Part shown: piece after piece, positions 43,685-52,500 of the stretch
How the letters are laid out: each line of letters opens with the position of its first letter
How positions within the stretch are numbered: position 1 is the first letter of the stretch
Assembly: GCF_001570525.1 (NCBI RefSeq)
Contig: NZ_BBXC01000017.1
Span: 1 to 64,000, forward strand
DNA length: 64,000 nucleotides
Source of the DNA: Herbidospora sakaeratensis
GTDB lineage: Bacteria; Actinomycetota; Actinomycetes; Streptosporangiales; Streptosporangiaceae
Direction: 5' to 3'
Notes under the pieces: generated by a model
The model's database searches: none
Told to the model about the DNA's origin: nothing
The model's input: only the letters and a program-made list of their open reading frames with translations
Translations under genes and position numbers: made by a program

Positions 43685-44466
43685 TGAGCGGCCTCTCCAT
43701 CCCCATCGACGGCTCGGGCACCACCCACGCGACCAACGTCCTGGCCCCCAACGCCTCCCCGATGACCCTCGACGGCACCAACACGTGGATCCTCGGGCGC
43801 GGAGAGAGGGTCGCGGTCGTCGACCCGGGCCCCGACGACGAGGTCCACCTGTCGACGGTCCTGAAGCGCCTGGGCGAGCGGGCCGTGGACGTCATCCTGC
43901 TCACCCACGGCCACGAGGACCACAGCGGAGGAGCCCGGCGATTCGCCGAGATGGCCGACGCCCCTGTACGTGCTCTCGACCGCACCCACGTCCTGGGCGA
44001 GGAGGGCCTGGCCGACGGCGACGCGCTGACGGTCGGCGGGGTCGAGATCCGGGTGATCGGCACCCCGGGCCACTCGTTCGACTCGATGTGCTTCTGGCTC
44101 CCCGAAGACGGCGCGCTGCTGACGGGCGACACGATCCTCGGCCGGGGCTCGACGGTGATCGCCCCCGACGGAGACCTGGCCGACTACCTGCGCAGCCTCG
44201 ACCGGCTCAGGGCCATGGCCGAACTGGCCGAAGCCGAGTCGCTGCTCCCGGGCCACGGCCCGATCCTGCCCGACCCGATCGGCAAGCTCGACGAGTACAT
44301 CGCCCACCGCAGGCAGCGCCTCGACCAGATCCGCCAGGCGATCAGAGACGGCGCGAAGGACGCGCGGGAGATCGTGGAGATGGTCTACGCGGAGGTCCCG
44401 AAGGAACTGTGGCCGGCCGCCGAGATGTCGGTCGCCGCCCAGCTCAACTATCTGAAGAGCCTCTAG
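43684..44466 (+). CDS. MBL-fold hydrolase (LACTB2/Rv3677c-like)
   Basis: A 260-residue MBL protein with THGHEDHSGGA, the GTPGHSFDSMCFW histidine, LTGDTILG and a C-terminal helical extension (EYIAHRRQRLDQI). LACTB2-like proteins are endoribonucleases or hydrolases; the biochemical role here is open. It ends the four-gene operon and overlaps the convergent crp gene by 4 bp, as the M. tuberculosis pair Rv3677c/crp is convergent. Confidence 0.88.
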   Translation: MSGLSIPIDGSGTTHATNVLAPNASPMTLDGTNTWILGRGERVAVVDPGPDDEVHLSTVLKRLGERAVDVILLTHGHEDHSGGARRFAEMADAPVRALDRTHVLGEEGLADGDALTVGGVEIRVIGTPGHSFDSMCFWLPEDGALLTGDTILGRGSTVIAPDGDLADYLRSLDRLRAMAELAEAESLLPGHGPILPDPIGKLDEYIAHRRQRLDQIRQAIRDGAKDAREIVEMVYAEVPKELWPAAEMSVAAQLNYLKSL

Positions 44467-45143
44467 CGGGAGCGGTTGTAGAGCCGCTCCATGTCCATGA
44501 TCACGACGGCCTTGGCCTCGATGCGGAGCCACCCTCGTCCGGCGAAGTCGGCCAGGGCCTTGTTCACCGTCTCGCGGGAGGCCCCCACGAGCTGGGCCAG
44601 CTCTTCCTGGGTCAGGTCGTGGTGGACGCGGATCCCGTCGTCGACCTTCTGGCCGAACCGCTCGGCCAGGTCGAGCAGGGCCTTGGCCACGCGGCCGGGC
44701 ACGTCGGTGAAGACCAGGTCGGCCAGCACGTCGTTGGTGCGGCGGAGCCGCTGGGCCAGCGCCCTGAGCAGGTGCAGCGCCACCTCGGGCCGCCCGGTCA
44801 GCCACGGACGCAGGTCGTCGTGGGACAGGCCGGCCAGCTTCACGTCGGTGAGGGCGATGGCCGAGGCGGTGCGGGGGCGCGGGTCGAACAGGGAGAGCTC
44901 GCCGAACATCTCGGAGGGGCCCAGGACCGACAGGAGGTTCTCCCGGCCGTCGGACGCGGTGCGGGCCAGCTTGATCTTGCCTTCCAGCACCACGTAGAGG
45001 GTCGCGCCCGTCTCGTTCTCGCTGAACAGGGTCTGGCCCTTGGTCAGGGTGACCTCGGTGATGCTCGTGCGGAGGGCCGCGGCGCTCTCACGGTCGAGCG
45101 CGGAGAAGAGGGGGGCCCTGCTCAAGACTTCTTCGGTGCTCAT
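44463..45143 (-). CDS. crp: cAMP receptor protein-type regulator Crp
   Basis: A 226-residue Crp ortholog. The nucleotide pocket GEMFGELSLFDPRPRTASA contains the cAMP-contacting Glu and Arg, and the C-terminal helix-turn-helix reads LTQEELAQLVGASRETVNKAL. Synteny with Rv3676 and with Streptomyces crp (SCO3571, near wblA) supports the call. Crp controls germination, development and secondary metabolism in Streptomyces. GGGAGG precedes the ATG. In mycobacteria nth lies divergently next; here about 9 kb is inserted. Confidence 0.93.
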   Translation of the reverse strand: MSTEEVLSRAPLFSALDRESAAALRTSITEVTLTKGQTLFSENETGATLYVVLEGKIKLARTASDGRENLLSVLGPSEMFGELSLFDPRPRTASAIALTDVKLAGLSHDDLRPWLTGRPEVALHLLRALAQRLRRTNDVLADLVFTDVPGRVAKALLDLAERFGQKVDDGIRVHHDLTQEELAQLVGASRETVNKALADFAGRGWLRIEAKAVVIMDMERLYNRSR

Positions 45144-45184
45144 GCCTGCCTCCCAACTTCATTCGCGATCGTAGCCATTGTGGC

Positions 45185-45775
45185 CTATGCCCTGCCTTCT
45201 GTATCACCTGGACCACCAGAAAGCAGACGTCGGACCGCTGTTTCGACGTAGCGGGCGCGCTCCTCGGGGGTCGTGGAGGCGACCGTGGCGGCGGATTCGG
45301 GGCTGACGGCCGTCCACACCGAGGCGAGGTGGAGCACCAGGCTCAGCAGGACACCCGGCGGGAAGTCGGCGGGGAGGACGCCGTCGGCCTGGGCCTTGGC
45401 GATGGCCTCGGCCTTGTGGCGCATGCTCTCGACGGCCAGCGGCACCGGCGGGTCGCCGGCCCGCTCCAGGCGCTGCCAGGTGGCCAGGCGGGCCACCTGG
45501 GGGTGGGCCTCGTAGCCTCGGGCCAGGGCGGCGGCGTAGCCGGGGAGGTCGTGGGGGTCGATCGGGGTCTCCCGCACGATCTGCTCGACGATCCGGTCGA
45601 AGACGGCGTCGAAGAGCTGATCCTTGCTGCCGAAGTAGTGGTAGATCTGCGCCTTGTTGGTGCCGGCCACCGCCGCCACGCGGTCGACCCTGGCCCCGGC
45701 GATGCCGTATTCGGCGAACTCCTCCAGGGCGGCGTCGAGCAGGCGCTGTCGCGTGGCGTCGGCTTTCCCAGGCAT
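45185..45775 (-). CDS. TetR family repressor
   Basis: A 196-residue TetR protein. The N-terminal helix-turn-helix has RVDRVAAVAGTNKAQIYHYFGSKDQLFDAVF (core IYHYFGSK). The C-terminal part matches TetR_C_33-like ligand domains. Divergent from the SDR gene, with two matching CTAAC-N2-GTTAG palindromes in the 91-bp gap, so it most likely represses both genes and is relieved by a ligand handled by the SDR. Confidence 0.9.
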   Translation of the reverse strand: MPGKADATRQRLLDAALEEFAEYGIAGARVDRVAAVAGTNKAQIYHYFGSKDQLFDAVFDRIVEQIVRETPIDPHDLPGYAAALARGYEAHPQVARLATWQRLERAGDPPVPLAVESMRHKAEAIAKAQADGVLPADFPPGVLLSLVLHLASVWTAVSPESAATVASTTPEERARYVETAVRRLLSGGPGDTEGRA

Positions 45776-45791
45776 GCCCCAAGACTATTTT

Positions 45792-45803
45792 CTAACCGGT
45801 TAG
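45792..45803. promoter_or_regulatory. TetR operator 1
   Basis: Perfect palindrome CTAACCGGTTAG directly upstream of the -35 of the SDR promoter and about 17 bp from the tetR start. Confidence 0.75.
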
Positions 45804-45833
45804 TTGACAACTCCGCCGGGTCTTGCCTAGCGT
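45804..45833 (+). promoter_or_regulatory. SDR gene promoter
   Basis: TTGACA at 45804-45809 and TAGCGT at 45828-45833 with an 18-bp spacer, a good sigma-HrdB-type promoter flanked by the two TetR palindromes. Confidence 0.65.
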
Positions 45834-45838
45834 TTCAA

Positions 45839-45850
45839 CTAACCAGTTAG
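45839..45850. promoter_or_regulatory. TetR operator 2
   Basis: Near-perfect palindrome CTAACCAGTTAG, one central mismatch, at the expected start-site side of the promoter. Centre-to-centre distance from operator 1 is 47 bp. Confidence 0.72.
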
Positions 45851-45866
45851 TCAGAAGGAGCCGAAC

Positions 45867-46760
45867 ATGATCTGGTTCGTCACCGGCAGCTCCCGGGGTC
45901 TCGGCCGCGAGATCGTCCTGGCCGCCCTCGAACGCGGCGACCGCGTCGCCGCCACCGCCCGCAACCCCGCCCAGCTCGACGACCTCGCCGCGAAGTACGG
46001 CGACCGCGTCCTCCCCCTGCCTCTCGACGTGACCGACGCCGAAGCGGTCGACGACGCCGTGGCCACCGCCGTCAAGGCGTTCGGCACGCTCGACGTCGTG
46101 GTCAACAACGCCGGCTGGGCCGACACGTCGGCGTTCGAGGACACCCCCATCGACAACTTCCGCGCCCAGGTCGAGACCAACTTCTTCGGCGTCGTCAACG
46201 TCGCCAAGGCGGTGGTGCCGATCCTGCGCGGGCAGGGGCGCGGCTCGCTGATCAACGTCTCCTCGATCGGCGGACGCCTCGGCACCCCCGGCCTGTCGGC
46301 CTACCAGGCATCCAAGTGGGCCGTGAACGGCCTCACCGAGGTCATCTCGAAGGAACTCGCCCCGCTGGGCGTCCGGGTCACCACCATCGAGCCCGGCGGC
46401 ATGACCACCGACTGGGCCGGCTCGTCGATGACGATCCCGCCGATCTCCGAGCCCTACCAGCAGACCGTCGGCGCGATGGTCCGGCTGCTGCGACAGGGCG
46501 ACCACAAGCCGCTCGGCGACCCGGCCAAGGTCGCCCAGGTGATCGTCGAGCTGGTCGAGATGGACGAGCCGCCGATCCGGCTGGTGCTCGGCTCCGACGC
46601 CCTCAACGGCGCGCAGTACGCCGCGCGCACCACCGCGGAGCGCGATGCGGCGTACACGGAACTGAGCCGTTCCACCGACCGCGACGACGCCACCGCCCAG
46701 GAGCGTGATCCTCTGGGTCAAGCGTTGTCCACGACCGACGATGGCGACGCGGCGGCGTGA
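45867..46760 (+). CDS. Short-chain dehydrogenase/reductase
   Basis: A 297-residue classical SDR with TGSSRGLG cofactor loop (6-13), NNAG (80-83), catalytic Ser 132/133, Tyr 146 and Lys 150 (YQASK). Arg near the cofactor (ARN after strand 2) suggests NADP. AGAAGGAG precedes the ATG at 45867. The divergent TetR and its operators suggest substrate-inducible expression. The C-terminal 40 residues are hydrophilic and unusual for the family core. Confidence 0.92.
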   Translation: MIWFVTGSSRGLGREIVLAALERGDRVAATARNPAQLDDLAAKYGDRVLPLPLDVTDAEAVDDAVATAVKAFGTLDVVVNNAGWADTSAFEDTPIDNFRAQVETNFFGVVNVAKAVVPILRGQGRGSLINVSSIGGRLGTPGLSAYQASKWAVNGLTEVISKELAPLGVRVTTIEPGGMTTDWAGSSMTIPPISEPYQQTVGAMVRLLRQGDHKPLGDPAKVAQVIVELVEMDEPPIRLVLGSDALNGAQYAARTTAERDAAYTELSRSTDRDDATAQERDPLGQALSTTDDGDAAA

Positions 46761-46784
46761 GGCCGGTCGTGTATCGGTAGCCGG

Positions 46785-47717
46785 GTGACCGACTCGATGG
46801 GCGTCGCCGAGCTTCTCAACGCGACCCGTGAACTGATCGAACCCGCCCACCGGGCCGCCATCGACCGGCTCTCCCCGGAGCTGCGGCACGTCGCGGGCTA
46901 CCACATCGGCTGGTGGGACGCGCAGGGCCGGCCACGCAAGGACGGTCAGGGCCGGTTCGTGCGGCCCGCGCTGGCGCTGGGCTGCGCGCGGGCGGCCGGC
47001 GGGCACGCCCACGACGCGGTGCCGATGGCGGTCGCGACCGAGCTGGTCAACGACTTCTCCCTGCTCCACGACGACGTGATCGACGGCGACGCGGTCAGGC
47101 GGGAACGCCCGGCCGCCTGGACCGTCTTCGGCCTGAGCGAGGCGCTGCTGACCGGCGACGCCCTGCTGGCGGTCGCGATGGCGCTGGTCGGGCCGGCCGG
47201 GGTGCGCACCCTGGCCGACGCGCTGCTCGACCTGTGCCACGGGCAGGCCGGCGACCTGGCGTTCGTCGACCGGCCCGAGGTGAGCCTGGCCGAGTGCATG
47301 ACCATGGCGGAGAACAAGACCGGCGCGCTCCTCGGCGCCGCCTGCGAGCTCGGGGCGCTGGCCGGGGGCGCCCGGGAGGTGCACGTCTTCCGCGAGTTCG
47401 GCACCCGCCTCGGGCTGGCCTTCCGGCTCACCGACGACCTGCGCAGGCTGGCCGCCGACCTGGCCTGCCGCCGCAAGAGCCTGCCGGTCGTCGCCGCGCT
47501 CAACTCCGGCACCCAGGTCGCCGTGCTGCTGGCCGAGTCGCTCAACGGCGAACCCGACCCCGCGACCGAGGCCGACCTGGTCGAACAGACGGGCGCGCGG
47601 GAATGGGCGCTCCGGGAGGCCGACCGTCAGGTCGAGCTCGCGTTCGCGGCGCTCGGCCACGGGGCCACCCCGGAGCTGCGGCTGCTGGCCGACCTCAGCG
47701 TCGGCCGGGGGCGCTAG
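46785..47717 (+). CDS. Polyprenyl synthase family protein with altered second Asp motif
   Basis: A 310-residue trans-isoprenyl diphosphate synthase. The first motif DDVID (96-100) with following RRERPA is intact. The second is TDDLRRLAADL (216-226): the third Asp is absent, and the usual segment between DDxxD and the KKSLPV block is about 13 residues shorter than in typical relatives, with RRKSLPVVAAL following at once. Activity may be lost or changed. Starts with GTG at 46785, 24 bp after the SDR gene. Normal members make geranylgeranyl or longer diphosphates. No terpene cyclase is nearby. Confidence 0.82.
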   Translation: MTDSMGVAELLNATRELIEPAHRAAIDRLSPELRHVAGYHIGWWDAQGRPRKDGQGRFVRPALALGCARAAGGHAHDAVPMAVATELVNDFSLLHDDVIDGDAVRRERPAAWTVFGLSEALLTGDALLAVAMALVGPAGVRTLADALLDLCHGQAGDLAFVDRPEVSLAECMTMAENKTGALLGAACELGALAGGAREVHVFREFGTRLGLAFRLTDDLRRLAADLACRRKSLPVVAALNSGTQVAVLLAESLNGEPDPATEADLVEQTGAREWALREADRQVELAFAALGHGATPELRLLADLSVGRGR

Positions 47718-47721
47718 CGGG

Positions 47722-48192
47722 TCAGTGGATGCCGGTGCGGACCGACGTGATCCGCCCGGTGTTGAACCCCAGCCAGTGCATGCGGCCCAGGTAGCGGGCG
47801 TGCTCGATCTTCATGCAGCGATCCATGATCACGGTGAGGCCGCCCTCTTCGGCGATCCGGGCGCCCTCCTCGCTGATCACGCCGAACTGCAGCCACAACG
47901 CCTTGGCGCCGATCGCGACCGCCTCCCGGGCGATCCCGGGCACGGCGTCGGGCGCGCGGAAGACGTTCACCACGTCGACCGGCTCGGGGATGTCGGCCAG
48001 GCTCGGGTAGGAGGTCTCGCCGAGGATCTCCTTCTCGCGCGGGTTGACCGGGAACACCGTGAAGCCGTGGCGCTTGAGGTAGAAGCCGACGAAGTTGCTG
48101 GCCCGCAGCTCGTTGCCCGACAGGCCGACGACCGCGACGCTCCGGGCGGTGTTGACCACCCGCTGGATGTCCTGCGGCTCCTGGTACTTCAT
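47722..48192 (-). CDS. CoA-binding domain protein (YccU-like)
   Basis: A 156-residue stand-alone CoA_binding Rossmann protein: SVAVVGLSGN, VFPVNPREKEILG, DVVNVFRAPDAVP and LWLQFGVISEEGA fit the family. It probably binds CoA or an acyl-CoA. It ends the metX-metY operon with a 4-bp overlap, an arrangement seen in other bacteria, so a regulatory or salvage role in methionine synthesis is suggested by context only. Confidence 0.87.
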   Translation of the reverse strand: MKYQEPQDIQRVVNTARSVAVVGLSGNELRASNFVGFYLKRHGFTVFPVNPREKEILGETSYPSLADIPEPVDVVNVFRAPDAVPGIAREAVAIGAKALWLQFGVISEEGARIAEEGGLTVIMDRCMKIEHARYLGRMHWLGFNTGRITSVRTGIH

Positions 48193-49511
48193 GCGCTCAG
48201 GCCCTTCTCGACGTGGGCGAAACCCTGCTCCAGGTCCCAGATCAGGTCGGCCACCGACTCGGTGCCGACCGACAGGCGGATCGTGCCGGCGCCCACGCCG
48301 GTGGCGGCCAGTTCGGCGTCGCCGAGCTGCCGGTGGGTGGTGGAGGCGGGGTGGATGATCAGGCTCTTGGCATCGCCCACGTTGGCCAGGTGGGACCAGA
48401 GCGACGTGCCGCGGATGAACGACTGGCCGCCCTCGCGGCCGCCGGCGCACTCGAAGGAGAACACCGCGCCCGCGCCGCGCGGCAGGTACTTCTCGACCAG
48501 CGGCTTGTACTTGCTGGACGCCAGCGCCGGGTAGGTCACGTTGGAGGCCAGTTCGTGGCCGTCGAGGAACTCGGCCACCTGACGGGCGTTCTCGACGTGG
48601 CGGTCCATGCGCAGCGACAACGTCTCGAGGCCCTGGAGGAACAGGAACGCGTTGAACGGCGACATCGCCGCGCCCAGGTCGCGCAGGGTCTCGGCGCGCA
48701 GCTTCATCAGGTAGCCGTACTCGCCGAAGGTCTCGTGGAACTTCAGGCCGTGGTAGGCCGGGGACGGGTCGGCGATGACCGGGAAGCGGCCGTTCGACCA
48801 GTCGAAGGTGCCCGCCTCGACGACCACGCCGCCGATGCTGGTGCCGTGGCCGCCGATGAACTTCGTCGCCGAGTGGACGACGATGTCGGCCCCCCACTCG
48901 ATCGGCCGGCACAGGTAGGGCGTGGCGAAGGTGTTGTCGACGATCAGCGGCAGGCCGTGCTCGTGGGCGATCGTGGCGACGGTCTCGATGTCGAGGACGT
49001 TGCCGCCCGGGTTGCCGATCGTCTCGCCGTAGAACGCCTTGGTGTTGGCCTTGACCGCGCCGCGCCAGGCGTCGGGGTCGTCGGGGTCGACCCAGGTCAG
49101 CTCGACGTTCATCTTGCGGAACAGGTGCTTGAGCTGGTTGACCGTGCCGCCGTAGAGGGCCGAGGAGGAGACCACGTGGTCGCCCGGCTCCAGCAGCGTG
49201 AACAGCGCCGCGGCCTGGGCGGCGATGCCGCTGGCGAACGCCACCGCGCCGGTGCCGCCCTCCAGGTTGGCCACCCGCTCCTCGAACACCGCCGTGGTCG
49301 GGTTCATGATCCGGGAGTAGGTGTTGCCGTACTCCTGGAGGTTGAAGTAGGCCGCCGCCGACTCGGGGTCTTCGAAGACGTAGCTGGTGGTCTGGAAGAT
49401 CGGCACCGCGCGGGCGCCGGTGTTCGGATCGGGCCGCTGTCCCGCGTGGAGCTGGCGGGTCTCGAACCCGAACTCCCGGGCTTCTTCGGTACGAAAAGGT
49501 CTGTCGCTCAC
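48189..49511 (-). CDS. metY: O-acetylhomoserine sulfhydrylase
   Basis: A 440-residue PLP enzyme of the Cys/Met metabolism class. PLP-binding Lys 217 lies in SATKFIGGHG, with YGGTVNQL and DNTFATPYL around the cofactor. Length and the PAYHGLKFHETFGEYGY insert fit MetY, which makes homocysteine from O-acetylhomoserine and sulfide. GTG start overlaps metX by 4 bp. Confidence 0.93.
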   Translation of the reverse strand: MSDRPFRTEEAREFGFETRQLHAGQRPDPNTGARAVPIFQTTSYVFEDPESAAAYFNLQEYGNTYSRIMNPTTAVFEERVANLEGGTGAVAFASGIAAQAAALFTLLEPGDHVVSSSALYGGTVNQLKHLFRKMNVELTWVDPDDPDAWRGAVKANTKAFYGETIGNPGGNVLDIETVATIAHEHGLPLIVDNTFATPYLCRPIEWGADIVVHSATKFIGGHGTSIGGVVVEAGTFDWSNGRFPVIADPSPAYHGLKFHETFGEYGYLMKLRAETLRDLGAAMSPFNAFLFLQGLETLSLRMDRHVENARQVAEFLDGHELASNVTYPALASSKYKPLVEKYLPRGAGAVFSFECAGGREGGQSFIRGTSLWSHLANVGDAKSLIIHPASTTHRQLGDAELAATGVGAGTIRLSVGTESVADLIWDLEQGFAHVEKGLSA

Positions 49512-50713
49512 GAAGCCATCTTCCTCGCCAGAAAATCACGGATGAGAGGGGTCTGCCGTGCTTCCTCCAGCAGGAAGCAGTCGTGCCCATAAGGTGCGTC
49601 GATGAGGTGGTTCTCCACCGGTTTGCCCAGATTAGTCAGCGCGGCCGCGATCTCGTCCGACGCCTCCGGCGGATAGAGCCAGTCGGAGCTGAACGAGATC
49701 AGCAGCGTGCGCGCCCGGACGTTCTCCAGCGCCTTCTCCAGCGAGCCGCCGCCGTGCTCCCTGGCCAGGTCGAAGTAGGTGAGCGCGCGGGAGATGTAGA
49801 GGTAGCTGTTGGCGTCGAACCGCTTCACGAACGAGTCGGCCTGGTGGCGCAGGTAGCTCTCGACCTCGAACTCGGGCTCGACGATCGTGTGCCGGATGTC
49901 GTCGGCGAACTGGAGGCGGCGGCCGAACTTGTCGGTCAGGGCCGGGCCGGAAAGGTAGGTCACATGGCCGACCATGCGGGCCACGCCCATGCCGGCGTCG
50001 GGCTTGCGGCCGGTGCCGTAGTAGTGGCCGCCCTGCCAGTCGGGGTCGCGCATGATGGACTCGCGGGCGATCGCGTTCCACGCCAAACCCTGGGGGTGGA
50101 GGGCGTGGGTGGAGGCGATGACCACTATGGAGTCGACCTGACCCGGGTACTGGACCGCCCATTCGAGGGCCTGCATGCCGCCCAGCGAACCCCCCGCGAC
50201 GACCGCGAGACGCTCGATCCCGAGCGCGTCGAGGAAGGCGCGTTCGGTGCGGACCATATCGGCCACGGTGACGACCGGGAAGTGCGATCCGTAGGGGCGG
50301 CCGGTGGCGTCGTCAATGGTGGAAGGGCCTGTCGTGCCGTTGCAGCCGCCGAGAAGGTTGGTGCACACGACGAAGTAATGGTCGGTGTCGAAAGCCTTTC
50401 CCGGCCCGATCATCCCGTCCCACCAGCCCAGCCCCTTCCCCTGCGCGCCGTCGCGGTCTTCGGCTCCGAAGCCGTCGCGGGCGCTCGCCTCGGGGGCGGT
50501 CTTCGCCGAACCGGCCGCATGGGCATTGCCGCTCAGGGCGTGGCAGACGAGTATGACGTTGTCGCGCTCGGGGGAGAGGGTGCCGTAGGTCTCGTAGGCC
50601 ACGCGTACGTCGCGCAGCTCCCGCCCGCTGTCGAGGCGTATCGGACCGTGCAGGTCGAGGTACTGAGTTTCAACGAAACCTATGGAGCCCATGGGTTTCA
50701 TTGTATTGTTCAT
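49508..50713 (-). CDS. metX: Homoserine O-acetyltransferase
   Basis: A 401-residue alpha/beta hydrolase-fold acyltransferase. The triad is Ser 176 in GGSLGGMQ, Asp 344 in SSDWLYPP and His 377 in YGHDCFLLE. It supplies O-acetylhomoserine to MetY. The start is ATG at 50713, with internal ATGs at codons 5 and 8 as alternatives. An imperfect inverted repeat at 50676-50698 covers codons 6-13 or so. Divergent from the OsmC gene with only 25 bp between, so promoters overlap; no SAM riboswitch fits there. Confidence 0.94.
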   Translation of the reverse strand: MNNTMKPMGSIGFVETQYLDLHGPIRLDSGRELRDVRVAYETYGTLSPERDNVILVCHALSGNAHAAGSAKTAPEASARDGFGAEDRDGAQGKGLGWWDGMIGPGKAFDTDHYFVVCTNLLGGCNGTTGPSTIDDATGRPYGSHFPVVTVADMVRTERAFLDALGIERLAVVAGGSLGGMQALEWAVQYPGQVDSIVVIASTHALHPQGLAWNAIARESIMRDPDWQGGHYYGTGRKPDAGMGVARMVGHVTYLSGPALTDKFGRRLQFADDIRHTIVEPEFEVESYLRHQADSFVKRFDANSYLYISRALTYFDLAREHGGGSLEKALENVRARTLLISFSSDWLYPPEASDEIAAALTNLGKPVENHLIDAPYGHDCFLLEEARQTPLIRDFLARKMAS

Positions 50714-50738
50714 TTAACCTGTAGGAAATGAGGGGATC

Positions 50739-51278
50739 ATGTCGAACGGAGTGAACGTCCAGGCCCTGCTGGACGCTCGTGAGGTCCTGAAGGGCGCGCC
50801 CGAGGCCGCCCAGTTCACCTGGCGGGCCAGCTCGAAGTGGCAGCACGGCGTCCACAGCACCACCAAGATCGAGAAGTTCTTCGGCCTCGGCCAGGAGCAG
50901 AGCCACAAGAACGAGTCGGTCTTCGAGGCCGACCACCCCGCCATCTTCGCGGCGGAGGACAACGGCATCACCCCGATCGAGTACCTGCTCGTCGGCCTGG
51001 CCGGCTGCCTGACCGCGGGCGTCGCCTCGGTCGCGCAGAACCGCGGCATCAAGCTGAACTCGGTCGAGTCGGTCGTCGAGGGCGACCACGACATCCGCGG
51101 CATCCTCGGCGCCGACAGCGACGTCCGCAACGGCTTCAACGACATCAAGGTGACCTTCACGATCGACGCCGACGCCTCCAAGGCCGAGATCGAGGCCCTG
51201 GTCGCCCAGTCGCAGAAGCGCTCGGCCGTCTTCGACGCGCTGACCAACCCCACCAACGTCACCGTCGAAGTCGCCTGA
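50739..51278 (+). CDS. OsmC family protein
   Basis: A 179-residue OsmC-like protein. The core helix LVGLAGCLTAG holds the single Cys (about 95); the second Cys of classical Ohr/OsmC peroxidases is missing, so peroxidase activity is doubtful. A relevant group acts in thiol or sulfur handling, fitting the divergent metX. AGGAAATGAGGGG precedes the ATG. Confidence 0.86.
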   Translation: MSNGVNVQALLDAREVLKGAPEAAQFTWRASSKWQHGVHSTTKIEKFFGLGQEQSHKNESVFEADHPAIFAAEDNGITPIEYLLVGLAGCLTAGVASVAQNRGIKLNSVESVVEGDHDIRGILGADSDVRNGFNDIKVTFTIDADASKAEIEALVAQSQKRSAVFDALTNPTNVTVEVA

Positions 51279-51286
51279 GGTCCGTC

Positions 51287-52468
51287 GTGTACGTCACCAC
51301 GGCCGTCATCGGGGCAGGTCACGCCGGCCTCGCGGCCAGTCACTTCCTGACCGCCGCCTCGGTCGACCACGTGGTGCTGGAGCGCGGCGAGGTCGCCAAC
51401 TCGTGGCGGCACGAGCGGTGGGACTCGCTGCGGCTGCTGACCCCCAACTGGCTGAGCCGCCTCCCCGGCGCGGCCTACGAAGGTCCCGACCCCGACGGCT
51501 ACGCCGACATGGGCGAGGTCGTCGACCTGCTGGAACGGTCCGCCAAGGACGTCCCGGTCCGCACCGGTGTGAACGTCACATCGGTGCGGCGCTCCTCCGA
51601 GGGCTACACGCTGACGACGAGCGAGGGCCCGATCCGGGCCCGCACGGTCGTCATCGCGAGCGGCGCCTGCAACCGTCCCGTCGTCCCGTCCTTCGACGTG
51701 CCCCCGGGCGTCGAGCAGGTCACCCCGTTCGACTACCGGAACCCCTCCCGGTTGCCGGACGGGGGCGTGCTCGTCGTGGGCGCGTCGGCGACGGGCGTGC
51801 AGCTCGCGGCCGAGATCCAGCGGTCGGGCCGCCCGGTCGTGCTCTCGGCCGGGGAGCACGTGCGCCTGCCGCGCGTCTACCGGGACCGCGACGTGCTCTG
51901 GTGGATGCACCACGCGGGCGTCTGGGCGCAGCGTTACGACGAGCTCGACGACCTGACGCGGGCGCGGCGGCTGCCGTCGCCCCAGCTGGTCGCCGGGTCG
52001 ACGCTCGACCTGAACGCGCTGACCGCGATGGGGGTCGAACTGGTCGGCCGGTTGTCCGCGATCCGCGACGGCGCGGCCTTGTTCTCCGGAGGGCTGCGCA
52101 ACGTGGCGGCGCTGGCCGACCTCAAGCTCACCCGTCTCCTCGACGCCTTCGACGAGTGGGCCGGCACCGTTCCGGGGGAACGGCACGAGCCCACTCGCGT
52201 ACCGAAGTCGGCCCGCTGGCGGCTCGATCTGCGGTCAGGGGAGATCGGTTCGATCGTCTGGGCCACCGGCTTCCGTCCTGACTACTCGTGGCTGGACGTG
52301 CCGGTCGTCGACGAGAAGGGGGCGCTGGTCCACGACGGGGGTGTCGTCGGTGCCGGCCTCTACGCCCTCGGCCTGCCGGTGTTGCGGCGGCGCGGGTCGA
52401 CCTTCATCTGCGGGATCGAAGACGACGCCCGGGACGTGATCGGGCACCTCGTCCGGGGACTTCGCTGA
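51287..52468 (+). CDS. Flavin-containing monooxygenase-like oxidoreductase
   Basis: A 393-residue FMO/CzcO-like protein with FAD motif GAGHAG (8-13), ERGEVANSWR, second nucleotide motif VGASATG and ATGFRPDYSW. It follows the OsmC gene by 8 bp, so they are probably cotranscribed. The GTG start was chosen from the conserved N-terminus. The substrate is unknown. It is distantly similar in layout to the shorter flavoprotein at 18840. Confidence 0.87.
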   Translation: MYVTTAVIGAGHAGLAASHFLTAASVDHVVLERGEVANSWRHERWDSLRLLTPNWLSRLPGAAYEGPDPDGYADMGEVVDLLERSAKDVPVRTGVNVTSVRRSSEGYTLTTSEGPIRARTVVIASGACNRPVVPSFDVPPGVEQVTPFDYRNPSRLPDGGVLVVGASATGVQLAAEIQRSGRPVVLSAGEHVRLPRVYRDRDVLWWMHHAGVWAQRYDELDDLTRARRLPSPQLVAGSTLDLNALTAMGVELVGRLSAIRDGAALFSGGLRNVAALADLKLTRLLDAFDEWAGTVPGERHEPTRVPKSARWRLDLRSGEIGSIVWATGFRPDYSWLDVPVVDEKGALVHDGGVVGAGLYALGLPVLRRRGSTFICGIEDDARDVIGHLVRGLR

Positions 52469-52471
52469 CCC

Positions 52472-52491
52472 CACGCGGTGCGGGCCGCGTG
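52472..52491. terminator. Terminator hairpin
   Basis: Seven-bp stem CACGCGG/CCGCGTG with a 6-base loop between the convergent monooxygenase and secreted-protein genes. Confidence 0.5.
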
Positions 52492-52500
52492 AGGCGGCTC

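Noticed and set aside
50714-50738. SAM riboswitch upstream of metX
   Set aside because: Only 25 bp separate metX from the divergent OsmC gene, too short for any known SAM riboswitch.
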